A stretch of 64,000 nt of DNA from Rhizobium sp. BK316 (GCF_014193695.1 NZ_JACHZR010000003.1:434001-498000), one strand, 5' to 3'; positions 46,157 to 58,611 are shown, counted from the first letter of the stretch. Notes: a model not told the origin generated them from the letters alone. Made by a program: numbers and translations.

Positions 46157-48021
46157 TGCCGCAGACAGAACGCGACGAACCGCCATTCTCGGCCTCCGAT
46201 GCCCTGTTTGCAGGCACGGCGCAGCCGCTCGACGTGCTGAAGCGCGTCTATGGCTATTCCGCCTTTCGCGGCCGGCAGCAGGAAGTGGTCGAGCATGTCG
46301 TCGCCGGCGGCGATGCGGTCGTGCTCTTTCCGACCGGGGCCGGCAAGTCGCTCTGCTTCCAGATCCCCGCCCTTTGCCGCCAAGGCCTCGGCATCGTCGT
46401 CTCGCCGCTGATTGCGCTGATGCGTGATCAGGTGGAAGCGATGAAACAGCTCGGCATTCGCGCCGCAGCGCTCAATTCCTCCATATCGCGCGAGGAATAT
46501 GTCGCGATCCGCCGAGGCATTTCCTCCGGCGATCTCGACCTGCTCTATGTCACCCCGGAACGTATCCTGATGGATGGTTTCCGCGAGTTGATCGGCAATG
46601 CGAAGATCGCGCTGTTTGCGATCGACGAAGCGCATTGCGTCTCGCAATGGGGCCATGATTTCCGGCCGGAATATCGCGAACTCGGCAAGCTCACAGAGCA
46701 ATATCCCGGCGTGCCGCGCATTGCGCTGACGGCAACGGCCGATCCGCATACGCGGGAGGACATTATCGAGCGGCTGATGCTCGACAATGCCGCTGTTTTC
46801 ACGACGAGCTTCGACCGGCCGAATATTTCCTATGAGATCGTCGAGCGGGACCAACCGCGCCAGCAGCTCCTGCGCTTCCTCTCCGGCCACAAGGGCAATA
46901 GCGGCATCGTCTATTGCCTGTCGCGTGCCAAGGTGGAGGACACGGCCGATTGGCTGAACACGCAGGGCATCCGGGCGCTGCCCTATCATGCCGGCATGGA
47001 CAGGGCGCTGCGTGACGCCAACCAGGATGCCTTCCTGAAGGAAGAAGAACTCTGCCTTGTCGCGACCGTCGCCTTCGGCATGGGCATCGATAAGCCGAAT
47101 GTGCGTTATGTTGCCCATCTCGATCTGCCGGGATCGGTCGAGGCCTATTATCAGGAAACGGGCCGTGCGGGACGTGACGGCCTGCCGTCCGAAGTCTGGA
47201 TGGCCTATGGCATGGCCGATGTCATCCAGCGCCGGCGGATGATCGATGAGGGCAATGCGGCCGACGAAATCAAGCGCATCGAACGCGGCAAGCTGAATGC
47301 GCTGCTGGCGATCTGCGAGACGGCATCCTGCCGGCGGCAGGCGATCCTGGCGCATTTCGGCGAGGCGCATGGCGGCAAGTGCGGCGGCTGCGATACCTGC
47401 CTGAAGCCGGTCGAGACCTGGGATGGAACTGAGGCGGCGATCAAGGCGCTGGCGGCTGTCTATCGTACCGGTGAACGTTTCGGCGCCGGCCACGTCATCG
47501 ATGTGCTTGTCGGCAACGTCAATGAGAAAACCGAACGTTTCCGCCATGTCGATATGCCGGTCTTCGGCGCCGGCAAGGATATTGCCGTTCGTACATGGCA
47601 ATCGGTCTATCGCCAGCTTATGGCCATGGGGCTGATCCGTGTCGATCACGAGGCTTTCGGAGCCCTGAAACTGGAGCCGGAGTCGCGTGCCGTCTTCAAG
47701 CGTGAGCGCGAAGTCTTCTTCCGCAAGGATCGCGCGCCTTCCGAGCGCCGGGCGAAGAAGACCGAGCGCGCGGAGCGCAGGACGGGGCTTTCTGGTGCTG
47801 ACGGCACGCTCTTCGAAGCGCTCAGGGCCGAGCGCATGTCGATTGCCAAGTCGCTCGGCGTGCCGCCCTATGTCGTCTTCCCGGATACGACGCTGATCGC
47901 CTTCGCCACCGAGCGGCCGCGCAGCCGCAAGGAACTGCTCGGCATTTCCGGCGTCGGCCAGTCGAAGCTCGAGCGCTACGGCGACGCCTTCCTGGATATT
48001 ATTCTCTCCCACGACGAATAA
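46156..48021 (+). CDS. recQ: ATP-dependent DNA helicase RecQ
   Basis: A 621-residue superfamily-2 helicase. Walker [19 protein letters not shown] box [18 protein letters not shown], motif [12 protein letters not shown], zinc-binding cysteines ([17 protein letters not shown]) and a C-terminal HRDC domain ending [20 protein letters not shown]. RecQ unwinds DNA during recombination and fork repair. Its start overlaps the dnaG stop by one base, a primase-helicase operon rather than the dnaG-rpoD order of many bacteria. Confidence 0.96.
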   Translation: MPQTERDEPPFSASDALFAGTAQPLDVLKRVYGYSAFRGRQQEVVEHVVAGGDAVVLFPTGAGKSLCFQIPALCRQGLGIVVSPLIALMRDQVEAMKQLGIRAAALNSSISREEYVAIRRGISSGDLDLLYVTPERILMDGFRELIGNAKIALFAIDEAHCVSQWGHDFRPEYRELGKLTEQYPGVPRIALTATADPHTREDIIERLMLDNAAVFTTSFDRPNISYEIVERDQPRQQLLRFLSGHKGNSGIVYCLSRAKVEDTADWLNTQGIRALPYHAGMDRALRDANQDAFLKEEELCLVATVAFGMGIDKPNVRYVAHLDLPGSVEAYYQETGRAGRDGLPSEVWMAYGMADVIQRRRMIDEGNAADEIKRIERGKLNALLAICETASCRRQAILAHFGEAHGGKCGGCDTCLKPVETWDGTEAAIKALAAVYRTGERFGAGHVIDVLVGNVNEKTERFRHVDMPVFGAGKDIAVRTWQSVYRQLMAMGLIRVDHEAFGALKLEPESRAVFKREREVFFRKDRAPSERRAKKTERAERRTGLSGADGTLFEALRAERMSIAKSLGVPPYVVFPDTTLIAFATERPRSRKELLGISGVGQSKLERYGDAFLDIILSHDE

Positions 48022-48098
48022 CGTGGCTGTACGGATCTTCCGCTGCAAGCGACGCGGAAGTCTGCTACAGTTCCTCAGGAGTTTTGGGGGGAACTTAC

Positions 48099-48560
48099 AT
48101 GGCGCAGTTCAACAGAGCAGTGGCGTCACTGCCCGGACGCGAGCGGATTGCCAGGCATCCGCATGGCGGGCAAGTGTTCATTCATGCAACGGCGGAGGAA
48201 ACGGCCGGCGCTTACGGCATCTGGGAAACCTTCTCGGCGCCCGGCACCGGCCCTTCACGGCATATGCATACCCGCGAGACGGAGGTCTTTCGCGTCATCG
48301 AGGGAAGTTACCGCTTCTGGTGCGGAAACGAGATGATCGAGGCGCCGGTCGGCTCCGTGGTCGTGCTGCCGCCGAATGTGCCGCATCACTGGCGCAATGT
48401 CGGCGACAGCATGGGGCGGATGATGGGTTTCGTCACACCGGGTGGTTTCGAGCATTTCTTCGTGGAGCTCGAACGGGCCGGTGCCGCGACACCAGAAACG
48501 ATCCTGCCGATCCAGCATAGGTTCGGCCTTGTGGAGATCGGCGACGGTCCTGATCCCTAA
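48099..48560 (+). CDS. Cupin-domain protein
   Basis: A 153-residue single-domain cupin. The metal motifs are partly visible: GPSRHMHTRETEVFRVIEGS (His, His, Glu ligands) and VVVLPPNVPHHWRNVG (second His). Cupins of this size are found as dioxygenases, isomerases or sensors; the substrate cannot be told. ATG (MAQFNRAV) with GGGGGGAA 6 bp upstream chosen; the frame is open from 48084. It is convergent with the toxin pseudogene. Confidence 0.8.
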   Translation: MAQFNRAVASLPGRERIARHPHGGQVFIHATAEETAGAYGIWETFSAPGTGPSRHMHTRETEVFRVIEGSYRFWCGNEMIEAPVGSVVVLPPNVPHHWRNVGDSMGRMMGFVTPGGFEHFFVELERAGAATPETILPIQHRFGLVEIGDGPDP

Positions 48561-48583
48561 ATATCAGATCCTCGAGAGGGCGA

Positions 48584-49006
48584 TCAGGCGAGATCGGTAT
48601 GGAGGAAATCGCTGCCTTTGTAGAGAAGGCGCGTTTTCAGTGCTTTGGCACAGGCATAGGCAGAACAATCGCCGAAATTCAGATCCGCCGGATGACCAAC
48701 GACTTTTCCGTAGTGCATGCTTGCAGACAGAGCACCTTCGCCGATCTCATGTGAGATCGAAATCTCGTCAAGAACCAGATCTTCGGCGAATGCATCGATC
48801 GCTTGGGCCGCTGCCTTTAGGAGTTCGGGTGTCGTCTTCCTGCCCGCCGGCGTCTTCTGCCGTGCGAGTGCCTGGATGGCTACGAAGCGGACAAGGGGCG
48901 AGATGTGCATGGCGGGATCGCCCGATGCCGCCAAACTCTTCTCAAGCTCTTCATGGCCGGGCTATCGAGCAAGGATGGCGACGATTGCCGATGCGTCGAT
49001 GAACAT
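48584..49006 (-). pseudogene. vapC: VapC-type PIN-domain toxin, interrupted by an in-frame stop
   Basis: The gene starts where vapB ends (ATG at 49006) as MFIDASAIVAILAR, with the first catalytic Asp, but codon 15 is TAG (48962-48964), then the PIN domain continues in the same frame: PGHEELEKSLAASGD, later NFGDCSAYACAKALKTRLLY with further acidic residues and a normal end. A single base change (GAG to TAG would restore Glu) explains it. Without suppression the toxin is inactive; a protein restarted at the internal ATG (48934) would lack the first catalytic Asp. VapC toxins are ribonucleases neutralised by VapB. Confidence 0.82.
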
Positions 49007-49248
49007 CAGCTACCCCACATCTCGTCGCTAAATTTCTTCATGTCGAACGACGGATCATTTGGCCCCATCGCATCCGCCAGCGATTTTGCACGCGCAAGGC
49101 GTTCACGCAACGGCCGGCTTTGCCGTGCGCGCGCAAGCTCATGATGGAGCGCCGTTCGCACAGCGTCGGTTTTTGTCGCAGCCTTGGTCAAACGCTGTAG
49201 CTCAGTTGCAAGCTCGTCGACTTCGGCGTCCCGAATATAAAGCGCCAT
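49006..49248 (-). CDS. vapB: VapB-type antitoxin (PSK transcription-factor family)
   Basis: An 80-residue protein: MALYIRDAEVDELATELQRL, TKAATKTDAVRTALHHELAR as ribbon-helix-helix-like DNA-binding part, and a C-terminal toxin-binding tail ending DEMWGS. It overlaps the toxin start by one base (TGATG), the classical antitoxin-first order. AAGGA 8 bp upstream of the ATG supports this start over the longer frame. It is intact while its partner is not. VapB also represses its own promoter in related systems. Confidence 0.85.
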   Translation of the reverse strand: MALYIRDAEVDELATELQRLTKAATKTDAVRTALHHELARARQSRPLRERLARAKSLADAMGPNDPSFDMKKFSDEMWGS

Positions 49249-49422
49249 GATGATATTCCTTTTTGCATATGCGAATATCATTCTTGAATATTCATTTCGA
49301 TATCTGTGCCGGCGGATCGTCGGCTGCGAAAATATTTTCGTACCGGATCAGCGACATGCGCACTCGCTTTGTGCTAATTGCAACCCCCATCGGAGGACGT
49401 TTTTGGGATAAGGGCGTATACA

Positions 49423-50610
49423 ATGACAAAAGCATTTCTCTCCCACCTGCAGTCGGAGCTTGCCTCGCTCAAGGATGCCGGCCTCTACAAGTCCGAACGC
49501 GTTATCACATCGAAGCAGGCCGGCGAAATCGCCGTTGCCTCTGGCGAGCGCGTGCTGAATTTCTGCGCCAACAACTATCTCGGCCTTGCCAATAACGAGG
49601 AACTGGCGGAAGCCGGCAAGAAGGCGCTCGACCGTTATGGCTACGGCATGGCGTCCGTGCGTTTCATCTGCGGCACGCAGGAAGAGCACAAGCAGCTTGA
49701 AGCGCGCATCTCTTCCTTCCTCGGCATGGAAGATACGATCCTCTATTCCTCCTGCTTCGATGCCAATGGCGGCCTGTTCGAGACGCTGCTCGGTGAGGAA
49801 GATGCGATCATCTCCGATGCGCTGAACCATGCCTCGATTATCGACGGCGTGCGCCTCTCCAAAGCCAAGCGTTTCCGCTACGCCAACAACGACATGGCGG
49901 CGCTGGAAGAGGAATTGAAGAAGGCCGAAGGCAGCCGTTTCAAGCTGATTGCGACCGACGGCGTCTTCTCGATGGATGGCATCATCGCCAATCTGCAGGG
50001 CGTGTGCGATCTCGCCGAGAAATATGGTGCCATGGTCATGGTGGATGACAGCCACGCCGTCGGGTTTGTCGGCAGGCATGGTCGCGGTTCGCCGGAATAT
50101 TGCGGCGTCGAGGGCCGGGTCGATATCGTTACCGGCACCCTCGGTAAGGCGCTTGGCGGCGCATCCGGCGGCTATACGTCGGCAAAGGCTGAAATCGTCG
50201 AGTGGCTGCGTCAGCGCTCGCGCCCCTATCTTTTCTCCAACACGCTGGCGCCGGTCATTGCGGCCGCATCGCTGAAGGTTTTCGACCTCATCGACAACGG
50301 CGATGCGCTGCGCGAGCGGCTGTCGGCCAATGCGTCGCTCTTCCGCACCGAAATGACCAAGCTTGGCTTTACGCTCGCAGGCGAGGGGCATGCGATCATC
50401 CCCGTCATGCTGGGAGATGCGAAGCTTGCGCAGGATATGGCGGCACTGATGCTGAAAAAGGGCGTCTATGTGATCGGCTTCTCCTTCCCCGTCGTGCCGA
50501 AGGGGCAGGCACGCATCCGCACGCAGATGTCGGCCGCGCATTCGAAGGCGGATGTGGAGCGGGCGATTGCGGCCTTTGCCGACGCCGGCCGCGAACTCGG
50601 CGTGATTTGA
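49423..50610 (+). CDS. kbl: Glycine C-acetyltransferase (2-amino-3-ketobutyrate CoA ligase)
   Basis: A 395-residue PLP enzyme of the alpha-oxoamine synthase family. The Schiff-base lysine is Lys242 in [15 protein letters not shown]; other signatures include [36 protein letters not shown], and [15 protein letters not shown]. It converts 2-amino-3-oxobutyrate and CoA to glycine and acetyl-CoA, the second step of threonine breakdown. The ATG at 49423 has AAGGGCG 7 bp upstream. tdh follows 108 bp downstream and performs the first step. Confidence 0.95.
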   Translation: MTKAFLSHLQSELASLKDAGLYKSERVITSKQAGEIAVASGERVLNFCANNYLGLANNEELAEAGKKALDRYGYGMASVRFICGTQEEHKQLEARISSFLGMEDTILYSSCFDANGGLFETLLGEEDAIISDALNHASIIDGVRLSKAKRFRYANNDMAALEEELKKAEGSRFKLIATDGVFSMDGIIANLQGVCDLAEKYGAMVMVDDSHAVGFVGRHGRGSPEYCGVEGRVDIVTGTLGKALGGASGGYTSAKAEIVEWLRQRSRPYLFSNTLAPVIAAASLKVFDLIDNGDALRERLSANASLFRTEMTKLGFTLAGEGHAIIPVMLGDAKLAQDMAALMLKKGVYVIGFSFPVVPKGQARIRTQMSAAHSKADVERAIAAFADAGRELGVI

Positions 50611-50633
50611 AGAGCAGTTGACGGTGTGCCATG

Positions 50634-50690
50634 AGGCCCCCTCATCCGCCCTTTCGGGCACCTTCTCCCCGCTGGGGAGAAGGGGAGGGT
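50634..50690. repeat. Rhizobial dispersed intergenic repeat
   Basis: Between kbl and tdh lies a 57-bp element with CCCCCTCATCCGCC, GGGCACCTTCTCCCC and a perfect 10-bp hairpin CCTTCTCCCC-GCT-GGGGAGAAGG. This sequence is, from memory, a widely dispersed short repeat in Rhizobium and Sinorhizobium genomes. Only one copy is present here. Confidence 0.6.
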
Positions 50691-50718
50691 TGGCCTCGGC
50701 GAGCCAAAGGGAAAAGCG

Positions 50719-51756
<1,038 letters not shown>

Positions 51757-51797
51757 GGCGAGGCAGATATGACGGCCCGTCGCGGCAAGGCGGCAGC

Positions 51798-52340
51798 TTA
51801 GGGCGCAATCTCTATAGGCGTATGATCGGGGACGCGCGCCCAGATATCCCGCATCTCCTGGTCGGTGACGGCAATGCACCCATCCGTCCAATCCCAGAGC
51901 AGATGCATGCTCTGGACAAAACCCCAGCCATTGGGGAGCCCATGGATCATGATATCGCCACCGGGAGGGTAGCCCTTCGCTTCGGCATTCTGCCGATCGG
52001 CAGGGCTTGGGTAGGAAATATGCAGACTGAGATGCGCCATGGATCTGGGATTTCGCCAGTCGATTTCGTAGCGCCCCTCGGGCGTTTTCTCATCACCTTC
52101 CCGTTGTTTCGGCCCCTCGTCGGCAGTGCTTCCAAGGGAGATCCGGTAGGTCGAAAGGGGAGTATCGCCTCTGAAGAGAACCATGCGACGATCAGATTTA
52201 TAAACGCGGATGAGGTCAGCCTGCTGTTCCAGCGGCGCGTCCGGAGGCGGGGAGCCTGAGCCGATCTTCGCCATCACTTTCGTATAAGCGAAAAAGCTGA
52301 CTGCGATCGCAGCCAGAAGGATCAACCTGTTTCTCGTCAT
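51798..52340 (-). CDS. L,D-transpeptidase (YkuD-domain) family protein
   Basis: A 180-residue protein with an N-terminal membrane/signal helix (MTRNRLILLAAIAVSFFAYT) and a YkuD domain: RVYKSDRRMVLF, GDEKTPEGRYEIDWRN, and the catalytic segment IMIHGLPNGWGF with the nucleophile Cys in WTDGCIAVTDQEM. It probably cross-links or anchors peptidoglycan in the periplasm. ATG at 52340 has AAGGA 4 bp upstream; the open frame beyond it is not conserved. Convergent with tdh. Confidence 0.85.
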   Translation of the reverse strand: MTRNRLILLAAIAVSFFAYTKVMAKIGSGSPPPDAPLEQQADLIRVYKSDRRMVLFRGDTPLSTYRISLGSTADEGPKQREGDEKTPEGRYEIDWRNPRSMAHLSLHISYPSPADRQNAEAKGYPPGGDIMIHGLPNGWGFVQSMHLLWDWTDGCIAVTDQEMRDIWARVPDHTPIEIAP

Positions 52341-52839
52341 GATCCTTGCCACCGGGATTCCCCATAATCGTGTATGGTTTGTTTTTTTTAGCTCATGTTG
52401 GCTATTTGCGAAGAATCTATGGCGTACAGTCGGAATGATCTGCGGCACTTCCGGTGTTTATTCAAAAGCCCTTGTCTTTTCCCGGTGACATACTAGATAA
52501 GCATCGCAATCGCTGGCGCGGTTCAAAGCCTGTGGATAAGGCTTTTTCCGGGTTTTCGGTGGCTTTTTTTCTGGAAAAGCTTGACGAGAACAAATTTTGT
52601 GGGAATCACCGTTTCACTTGGGCGGTGAACTGGGTCAAGGCGGATCGCACAACCATGGCCGGAAATCCAATGGCAATGAAAATTTGCTGTCCGATGCCGG
52701 CAATCGTGGTTAATCAGGCTTTAAATGTCATCCCGTTAGGTGGGTATAGGTGATTCGAGGCCGGTGCGCACGCGCCAGAGCCACGAGACGGGCATTCACC
52801 GTAGCGAGTATGAATAGCGTCAGGAAGGCGACGATATAA
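52341..52839. other. Divergent intergenic region before rpoD
   Basis: A 499-bp gap between the divergent L,D-transpeptidase and rpoD starts. It probably holds rpoD's promoters and a leader. A perfect DnaA-box-like TGTGGATAA is at 52531-52539, and a CTTGACG near 52579 could be a -35 element, but I found no convincing matching -10. No ORF is supported. Confidence 0.45.
52531..52539 (-). promoter_or_regulatory. DnaA-box-like site
   Basis: TGTGGATAA is an exact reverse complement of TTATCCACA, the strong DnaA box. It is single and lies about 300 bp before rpoD, so it is not an origin by itself. It could link rpoD expression to DnaA, but chance occurrence is quite possible. Confidence 0.35.
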
Positions 52840-54894
<2,055 letters not shown>

Positions 54895-54918
54895 AGCGTC
54901 AACGAGGATCGAAATCAG

Positions 54919-54948
54919 AACCCGGTCAGCCTTGCTGACCGGGTTTTT
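54919..54948 (+). terminator. Intrinsic terminator of rpoD
   Basis: A 12-bp stem AACCCGGTCAGC / GCTGACCGGGTT (loop CTT) is followed by a T-run (TTTTTC), about 25 bp after the rpoD stop. Confidence 0.9.
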
Positions 54949-55132
54949 CTTCGTTCACAAGGGCGGACTGGATTAGCCCATTGGGACATATCTAGCCCGA
55001 TTGATGGTTCCCGCATTGCTTGTCCCCGTGGAGTGACAGGCTTATAATTTCGGTTGCGGGGGGAGAGAGCGGTCGCGGCGTGCGAGCGGTATCATGCGCC
55101 GCGTGATCGTGGCCTCCGCCGGGAGGTGCAGC

Positions 55133-55426
55133 ATGACCACGTACATTCTGCTGATAAACTGGACCGATCAGGGCATCCGGAGCGCGAAGGACTCTCCCAA
55201 GCGGTTGGATGCGGCAAGGAACTTGCTCGGCAGCATGGGCGGTTCCTTCGACAAGTTTTACCTCACCATGGGCGAGTACGACATGATTGCCGTCTGCGAG
55301 GCGCCTGATGACCGCGTGATGGCGCGCTTCACGCTGTCTCTTGCTGCGGCCGGCAATGTGCGCACGAAAACCTTGAAAGCATTTCCGGAAGTGCATTATC
55401 GCGACATCATCGCGTCGCTCACATAG
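55133..55426 (+). CDS. GYD-domain protein
   Basis: A 97-residue small protein of the GYD family: TYILLINWTDQGIRSAKDSP, FDKFYLTMGEYDMIAVCEAP, DDRVMARFTLSLAAAGNVRT, FPEVHYRDI. Ferredoxin-like fold, function unknown, common in rhizobia. The ATG has GGGAGG 6 bp upstream; the frame is open from 55094. It lies alone between rpoD and the DUF930 genes. Confidence 0.85.
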   Translation: MTTYILLINWTDQGIRSAKDSPKRLDAARNLLGSMGGSFDKFYLTMGEYDMIAVCEAPDDRVMARFTLSLAAAGNVRTKTLKAFPEVHYRDIIASLT

Positions 55427-55534
55427 GCCAGGATGGCCGATAATTGGTGATGAGCCAGATGCGGCGTTGCGGTTGTCCTGCGGCGCTGGCAGTGTCGCTG
55501 CGCCTTGAACCCAGAGCATGGACTTGCCTTGCCG

Positions 55535-56275
55535 ATGGAACATGCCGGCCTGTTGCAGAGAGGAAAGTTCGATCCGGCCTTGCCGGTATCGCTCGTGCTG
55601 CATCTTGCCATCATCGTGATCCTGCTGGCTTTTCTGCCCGATGTGCAGCCGGTTCATGCGCCGCCGGAAGATAGTGTCGACGTGGAAGTTGTCACGCCGC
55701 CGCCGACTGCCGCACCATCGCCACCGCCTGCTGTCCAGCCGTTGCCGGACAGACGTGAGGATAACGCCAATGCTGCGGCAGAGGAGGCGGCATCGGCACA
55801 GTCGCAGACTGCATCGAGGGAGCCCCTTCCGTCACTGCCTGTGGTGCCGAAACCGGTGATATCGGGACCGCCGCAACTGACCCAGGCAAACGAACTGTTT
55901 TCGGCAAAGACGCTTTCTAGCCCGCGCAGCCGTCAGGCGCTTAAGATGCTCGCAACATTGTCGGGCGGAGAGCGCAACCTGCAGCTCTGCAATCTCGAAG
56001 CGCTGGAGCAGATCAACCGATCCCGGCCGGGATCGAAGGCTGATCTCCTCGCTCCCTATGCCATGAAGCCGGAAAGGGTCAGCGGCAGCAGTGTCGAAGT
56101 CGTGGGCGGGGCTTTTCGCAGCAAGCGCAACTGGTTCAGCATCCGCTTCCATTGTGAGGTCGATCCCGCAGGAAAAACCGTCACCGCCTTTGCTTATGCG
56201 ATCGGCGATGCCATTCCGAAAGAAGAATGGCAGGACCACAACCTAGTCGCCGAGGATGGTGAGGACGATCAGTGA
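55535..56275 (+). CDS. DUF930 protein with TonB-like architecture (1 of 2)
   Basis: A 246-residue protein. One N-terminal membrane helix (VSLVLHLAIIVILLAFL) is followed by a Pro-rich, Glu-containing linker (TPPPTAAPSPPPAVQPLPDR) and a C-terminal DUF930-like domain (NLQLCNLEALEQINRSRPGS, then RFHCEVDPAGKTVTAFAYAI). The layout recalls TonB: short inner-membrane anchor, long periplasmic proline spacer, folded C-terminus. DUF930 has no proven role. ATG (MEHAGLLQR) chosen without a strong ribosome site; a TTG ten codons upstream is possible. Confidence 0.72.
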   Translation: MEHAGLLQRGKFDPALPVSLVLHLAIIVILLAFLPDVQPVHAPPEDSVDVEVVTPPPTAAPSPPPAVQPLPDRREDNANAAAEEAASAQSQTASREPLPSLPVVPKPVISGPPQLTQANELFSAKTLSSPRSRQALKMLATLSGGERNLQLCNLEALEQINRSRPGSKADLLAPYAMKPERVSGSSVEVVGGAFRSKRNWFSIRFHCEVDPAGKTVTAFAYAIGDAIPKEEWQDHNLVAEDGEDDQ

Positions 56276-56365
56276 ACCTGGAGTGGTGGCCGCGATGGGG
56301 CATCATCACAAGGTTTTTTCCATTTGTGGCTTGATGCTGCCGGTTTTAAAGGCCACATCGCTGCT

Positions 56366-57415
56366 GTGACAGAAGAAGAAGTCGAACCGGCGGATAATGC
56401 CGACCACGAGAAGGAGCACCAGGAGCCTCGTGTTCGCTGGGGTGTCGTCGCGTCCGTGCTGGTGCACGTGCCCATCGTCGCGCTCCTCATATTCGGTCTC
56501 CCCAAGATCCAGGCGCAACCGGCCGAGGACGAGAGCGTGAAGGTGGAACTCGTCCCGCCGCCGGAGGAGAAGAAGCCGGAGGAAAAGCCGAAAGAGGAAG
56601 AGAAGCCGAAGGAGCAGGCAAAGGCTGAACCGCCACCTCCACCGCCGCCACCTCCGCCGCTGGCTGAGAAAGCTCCGGGGCAGGCAAAGCCGACGCCTGT
56701 ACCGACCGTGCGCGCCGTGACCGAGTATGGCGATAGGAACAGCGGTCCCCAGAAATCGATGGCGGGGAATTCCTCGCAGGGCGAAGCGAAACCTGCCGGG
56801 ACGCCACCGCAGCATGATACCGTGCCTGACCAGCCTCCGGCCGCGGCTGCGGCAGAAAAACCGCAGACTGAAACGCCTCCGGCAAAGCCCGTTCCCGATG
56901 ATGTGAAGCTACCCGAAACTATCGTGGCTGACGTTTCCCCGGAGAGGAATGCGTCGCTTTCGGAATTGTCCGGCGAAGCCAAGACGAGCATCGAGCAGGC
57001 CAAGCCGCCCGAGTTAAAGCCTTCGGAAACGCCTAAAATGGAGCCTTTAAAGGATGAGCTACCTGAAGCCAAAACCTTGTTTTCACAAAACGACAGTGAT
57101 GACCCTGTAGCGAGAACGGCAATAGACGGCTTGCCGCGCGGCCAGCGTATACGTCGGCTTTGCGCCAGTGAACTGCAGGCCCAGCTTATCCATGGTTCGC
57201 CGAGTTATCGTCCGATTGATTTACCGGCCAAGACAGTACACAGCGGCACCTTGCTCAGTATGGATCAGGTCGGCTTCAGTACAGCGAACGGCTGGTATGA
57301 AATTCGCTATCGTTGCGAAGTGGATGAGAATGCGACAAAAGTTGTATCGTTTGCCTTCAAGGTCGGTGACCGGATCCCGCGCAGCCAGTACGAGAAATAC
57401 GGCGTTCCTGAATAG
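56366..57415 (+). CDS. DUF930 protein with TonB-like architecture (2 of 2)
   Basis: A 349-residue paralogue of the preceding protein. Membrane helix (GVVASVLVHVPIVALLIFGL), a long charged proline region (VELVPPPEEKKPEEKPKEEE, then EPPPPPPPPPPLAEK) reminiscent of TonB's periplasmic spacer, a second disordered Pro/Lys segment and a C-terminal domain with RRLCASELQAQLIHGSPSYR and YRCEVDENATKVVSFAFKVG. The C-terminal domains of the two share CEVD and VGD/IGD-plus-IP motifs. GTG at 56366 chosen; TTG at 56324 is an alternative. Tandem duplication with spacing of about 90 bp. Confidence 0.7.
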   Translation: MTEEEVEPADNADHEKEHQEPRVRWGVVASVLVHVPIVALLIFGLPKIQAQPAEDESVKVELVPPPEEKKPEEKPKEEEKPKEQAKAEPPPPPPPPPPLAEKAPGQAKPTPVPTVRAVTEYGDRNSGPQKSMAGNSSQGEAKPAGTPPQHDTVPDQPPAAAAAEKPQTETPPAKPVPDDVKLPETIVADVSPERNASLSELSGEAKTSIEQAKPPELKPSETPKMEPLKDELPEAKTLFSQNDSDDPVARTAIDGLPRGQRIRRLCASELQAQLIHGSPSYRPIDLPAKTVHSGTLLSMDQVGFSTANGWYEIRYRCEVDENATKVVSFAFKVGDRIPRSQYEKYGVPE

Positions 57416-57524
57416 GGATGCGATACTCGATGCTTGTTCCCCTCCCGAAACAAGCCACGCGCAAGGAACCATCTCTATCGTTTTCCTATGCCCGTTATGG
57501 TACGGTAGCGAAGGGACAAATGAT

Positions 57525-57686
57525 ATGTCGAACGAGATCGAGCACTTCTTCGAGCGTCAGGAAGAAGCTGTCAGTCTGATGTTTCTGGAACACAAGGCAG
57601 ACGAGCTGACCGACATTCTGGTCGCGGCCCTGGAAGAGGCTTTCGAAATTCTCCTCGAAAGCGCTCCAGCCGAAACCTTCCACTAA
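57525..57686 (+). CDS. Small acidic helical protein, 53 residues
   Basis: MSNEIEHFFERQEEAVSLMF, followed by LEHKADELTDILVAALEEAF and EILLESAPAETFH. It is predicted to be two amphipathic helices and is acidic. AAGGGA lies 9 bp before the ATG. The frame is open upstream from 57168 but that part overlaps the DUF930 gene in a different frame. No family recognised. It ends 50 bp before the APH(3')-like gene. Confidence 0.55.
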   Translation: MSNEIEHFFERQEEAVSLMFLEHKADELTDILVAALEEAFEILLESAPAETFH

Positions 57687-57736
57687 GGCGCCACCACCGG
57701 CTCTCCGGCAGAGCTTCTTCCCATTACAGGATCGTC

Positions 57737-58534
57737 ATGGTCGTTCCGCTTCAGGAGGATGGCAGGCTTCCGGTTTCGCTTCGGAGCCATCTTGGCGGCT
57801 ATGAATGGCGGCGCGATGCTCTCGGCCGTTCCTCGGCTTGCGTTTTCCGACTGGAGGCCGAAAGGCGTCCCGGGCTTTATCTGAAGGTCGAGGAGGCGGG
57901 GGCGTTTTGCGAGCTTGCTGACGAGGCCGAGAGGCTCGTCTGGCTTGCGAGCCGCGGCCTTCCATGCCCCGAGGTCATCACCCACGAGAGCGATGGCGAA
58001 CGCAGCTTCCTCTTGATGACGGCGTTGCCGGGCGCCGATCTTGTTACGGCCGCAACGCTGCTGCCGGAAGAGCGCGTCGAAGTCCTCGCCTCCGCACTCA
58101 GCACACTCCACAGCCTGGATGTCAGTGCCTGCCCTTTCGATCATCGTCTGGACAGTCGCCTTGCCGCCGCCGAGGCGCGCATGCGGGCAGGCGTTGTCGA
58201 TGAGGCGGATTTCGACGAGAAGCGGCTCGGCAAAAGCGCCTTCTTCCTGTTCGGCGAATTGCAGCGGCTACGGCCGGCAAGCGAGAATCTTGTCATTGCG
58301 CATGGCGATGCCTGCCTGCCGAACTTCCTGGCAGCAGATGGACGGTTTGCCGGTTATATCGATTGCTGCCGCCTTGGCGTTGCCGACCGCTATCAGGATA
58401 TCGCGCTTGCCTGCCACAGCATCGCCTATAATTTCGGCGAGGAATTCGTGCGGCTGTTTCTCAATACCTACGGCCTGTCGATCATCGATCCCGTGAAGAT
58501 GGACTATTATCAGCTTCTCGACGAGTTCTTTTAA
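57737..58534 (+). CDS. APH(3')-type aminoglycoside phosphotransferase, intact
   Basis: A 265-residue kinase with the full APH(3') pattern: YLKVEEAG nucleotide-binding lysine, catalytic HGDACLPNFL with His189, Asp191 and Asn196, the metal-binding Asp in GYIDCCRLGVADRYQDIALA and the closing YQLLDEFF. It resembles APH(3')-II-like enzymes of kanamycin resistance, but intrinsic rhizobial homologues exist, and resistance cannot be claimed from sequence. ATG at 57737 follows a weak ribosome site. There is no sign of recent transfer: base composition matches neighbours. Confidence 0.85.
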   Translation: MVVPLQEDGRLPVSLRSHLGGYEWRRDALGRSSACVFRLEAERRPGLYLKVEEAGAFCELADEAERLVWLASRGLPCPEVITHESDGERSFLLMTALPGADLVTAATLLPEERVEVLASALSTLHSLDVSACPFDHRLDSRLAAAEARMRAGVVDEADFDEKRLGKSAFFLFGELQRLRPASENLVIAHGDACLPNFLAADGRFAGYIDCCRLGVADRYQDIALACHSIAYNFGEEFVRLFLNTYGLSIIDPVKMDYYQLLDEFF

Positions 58535-58611
58535 AGCGATTCCAGCAAAAGTGTGCAGCCGCTTGCCCGGTCCGCCATCGGCTGGCAAAGTCGGCTGCGA
58601 AGGAGATTGCT

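Noticed and set aside
44177..48048. Very long antisense open frames (669 and 706 residues) opposite dnaG and recQ
   Set aside because: They mirror GC-rich codons of the real genes, lack family motifs and ribosome sites, and dnaG and recQ have full-length conserved domains.
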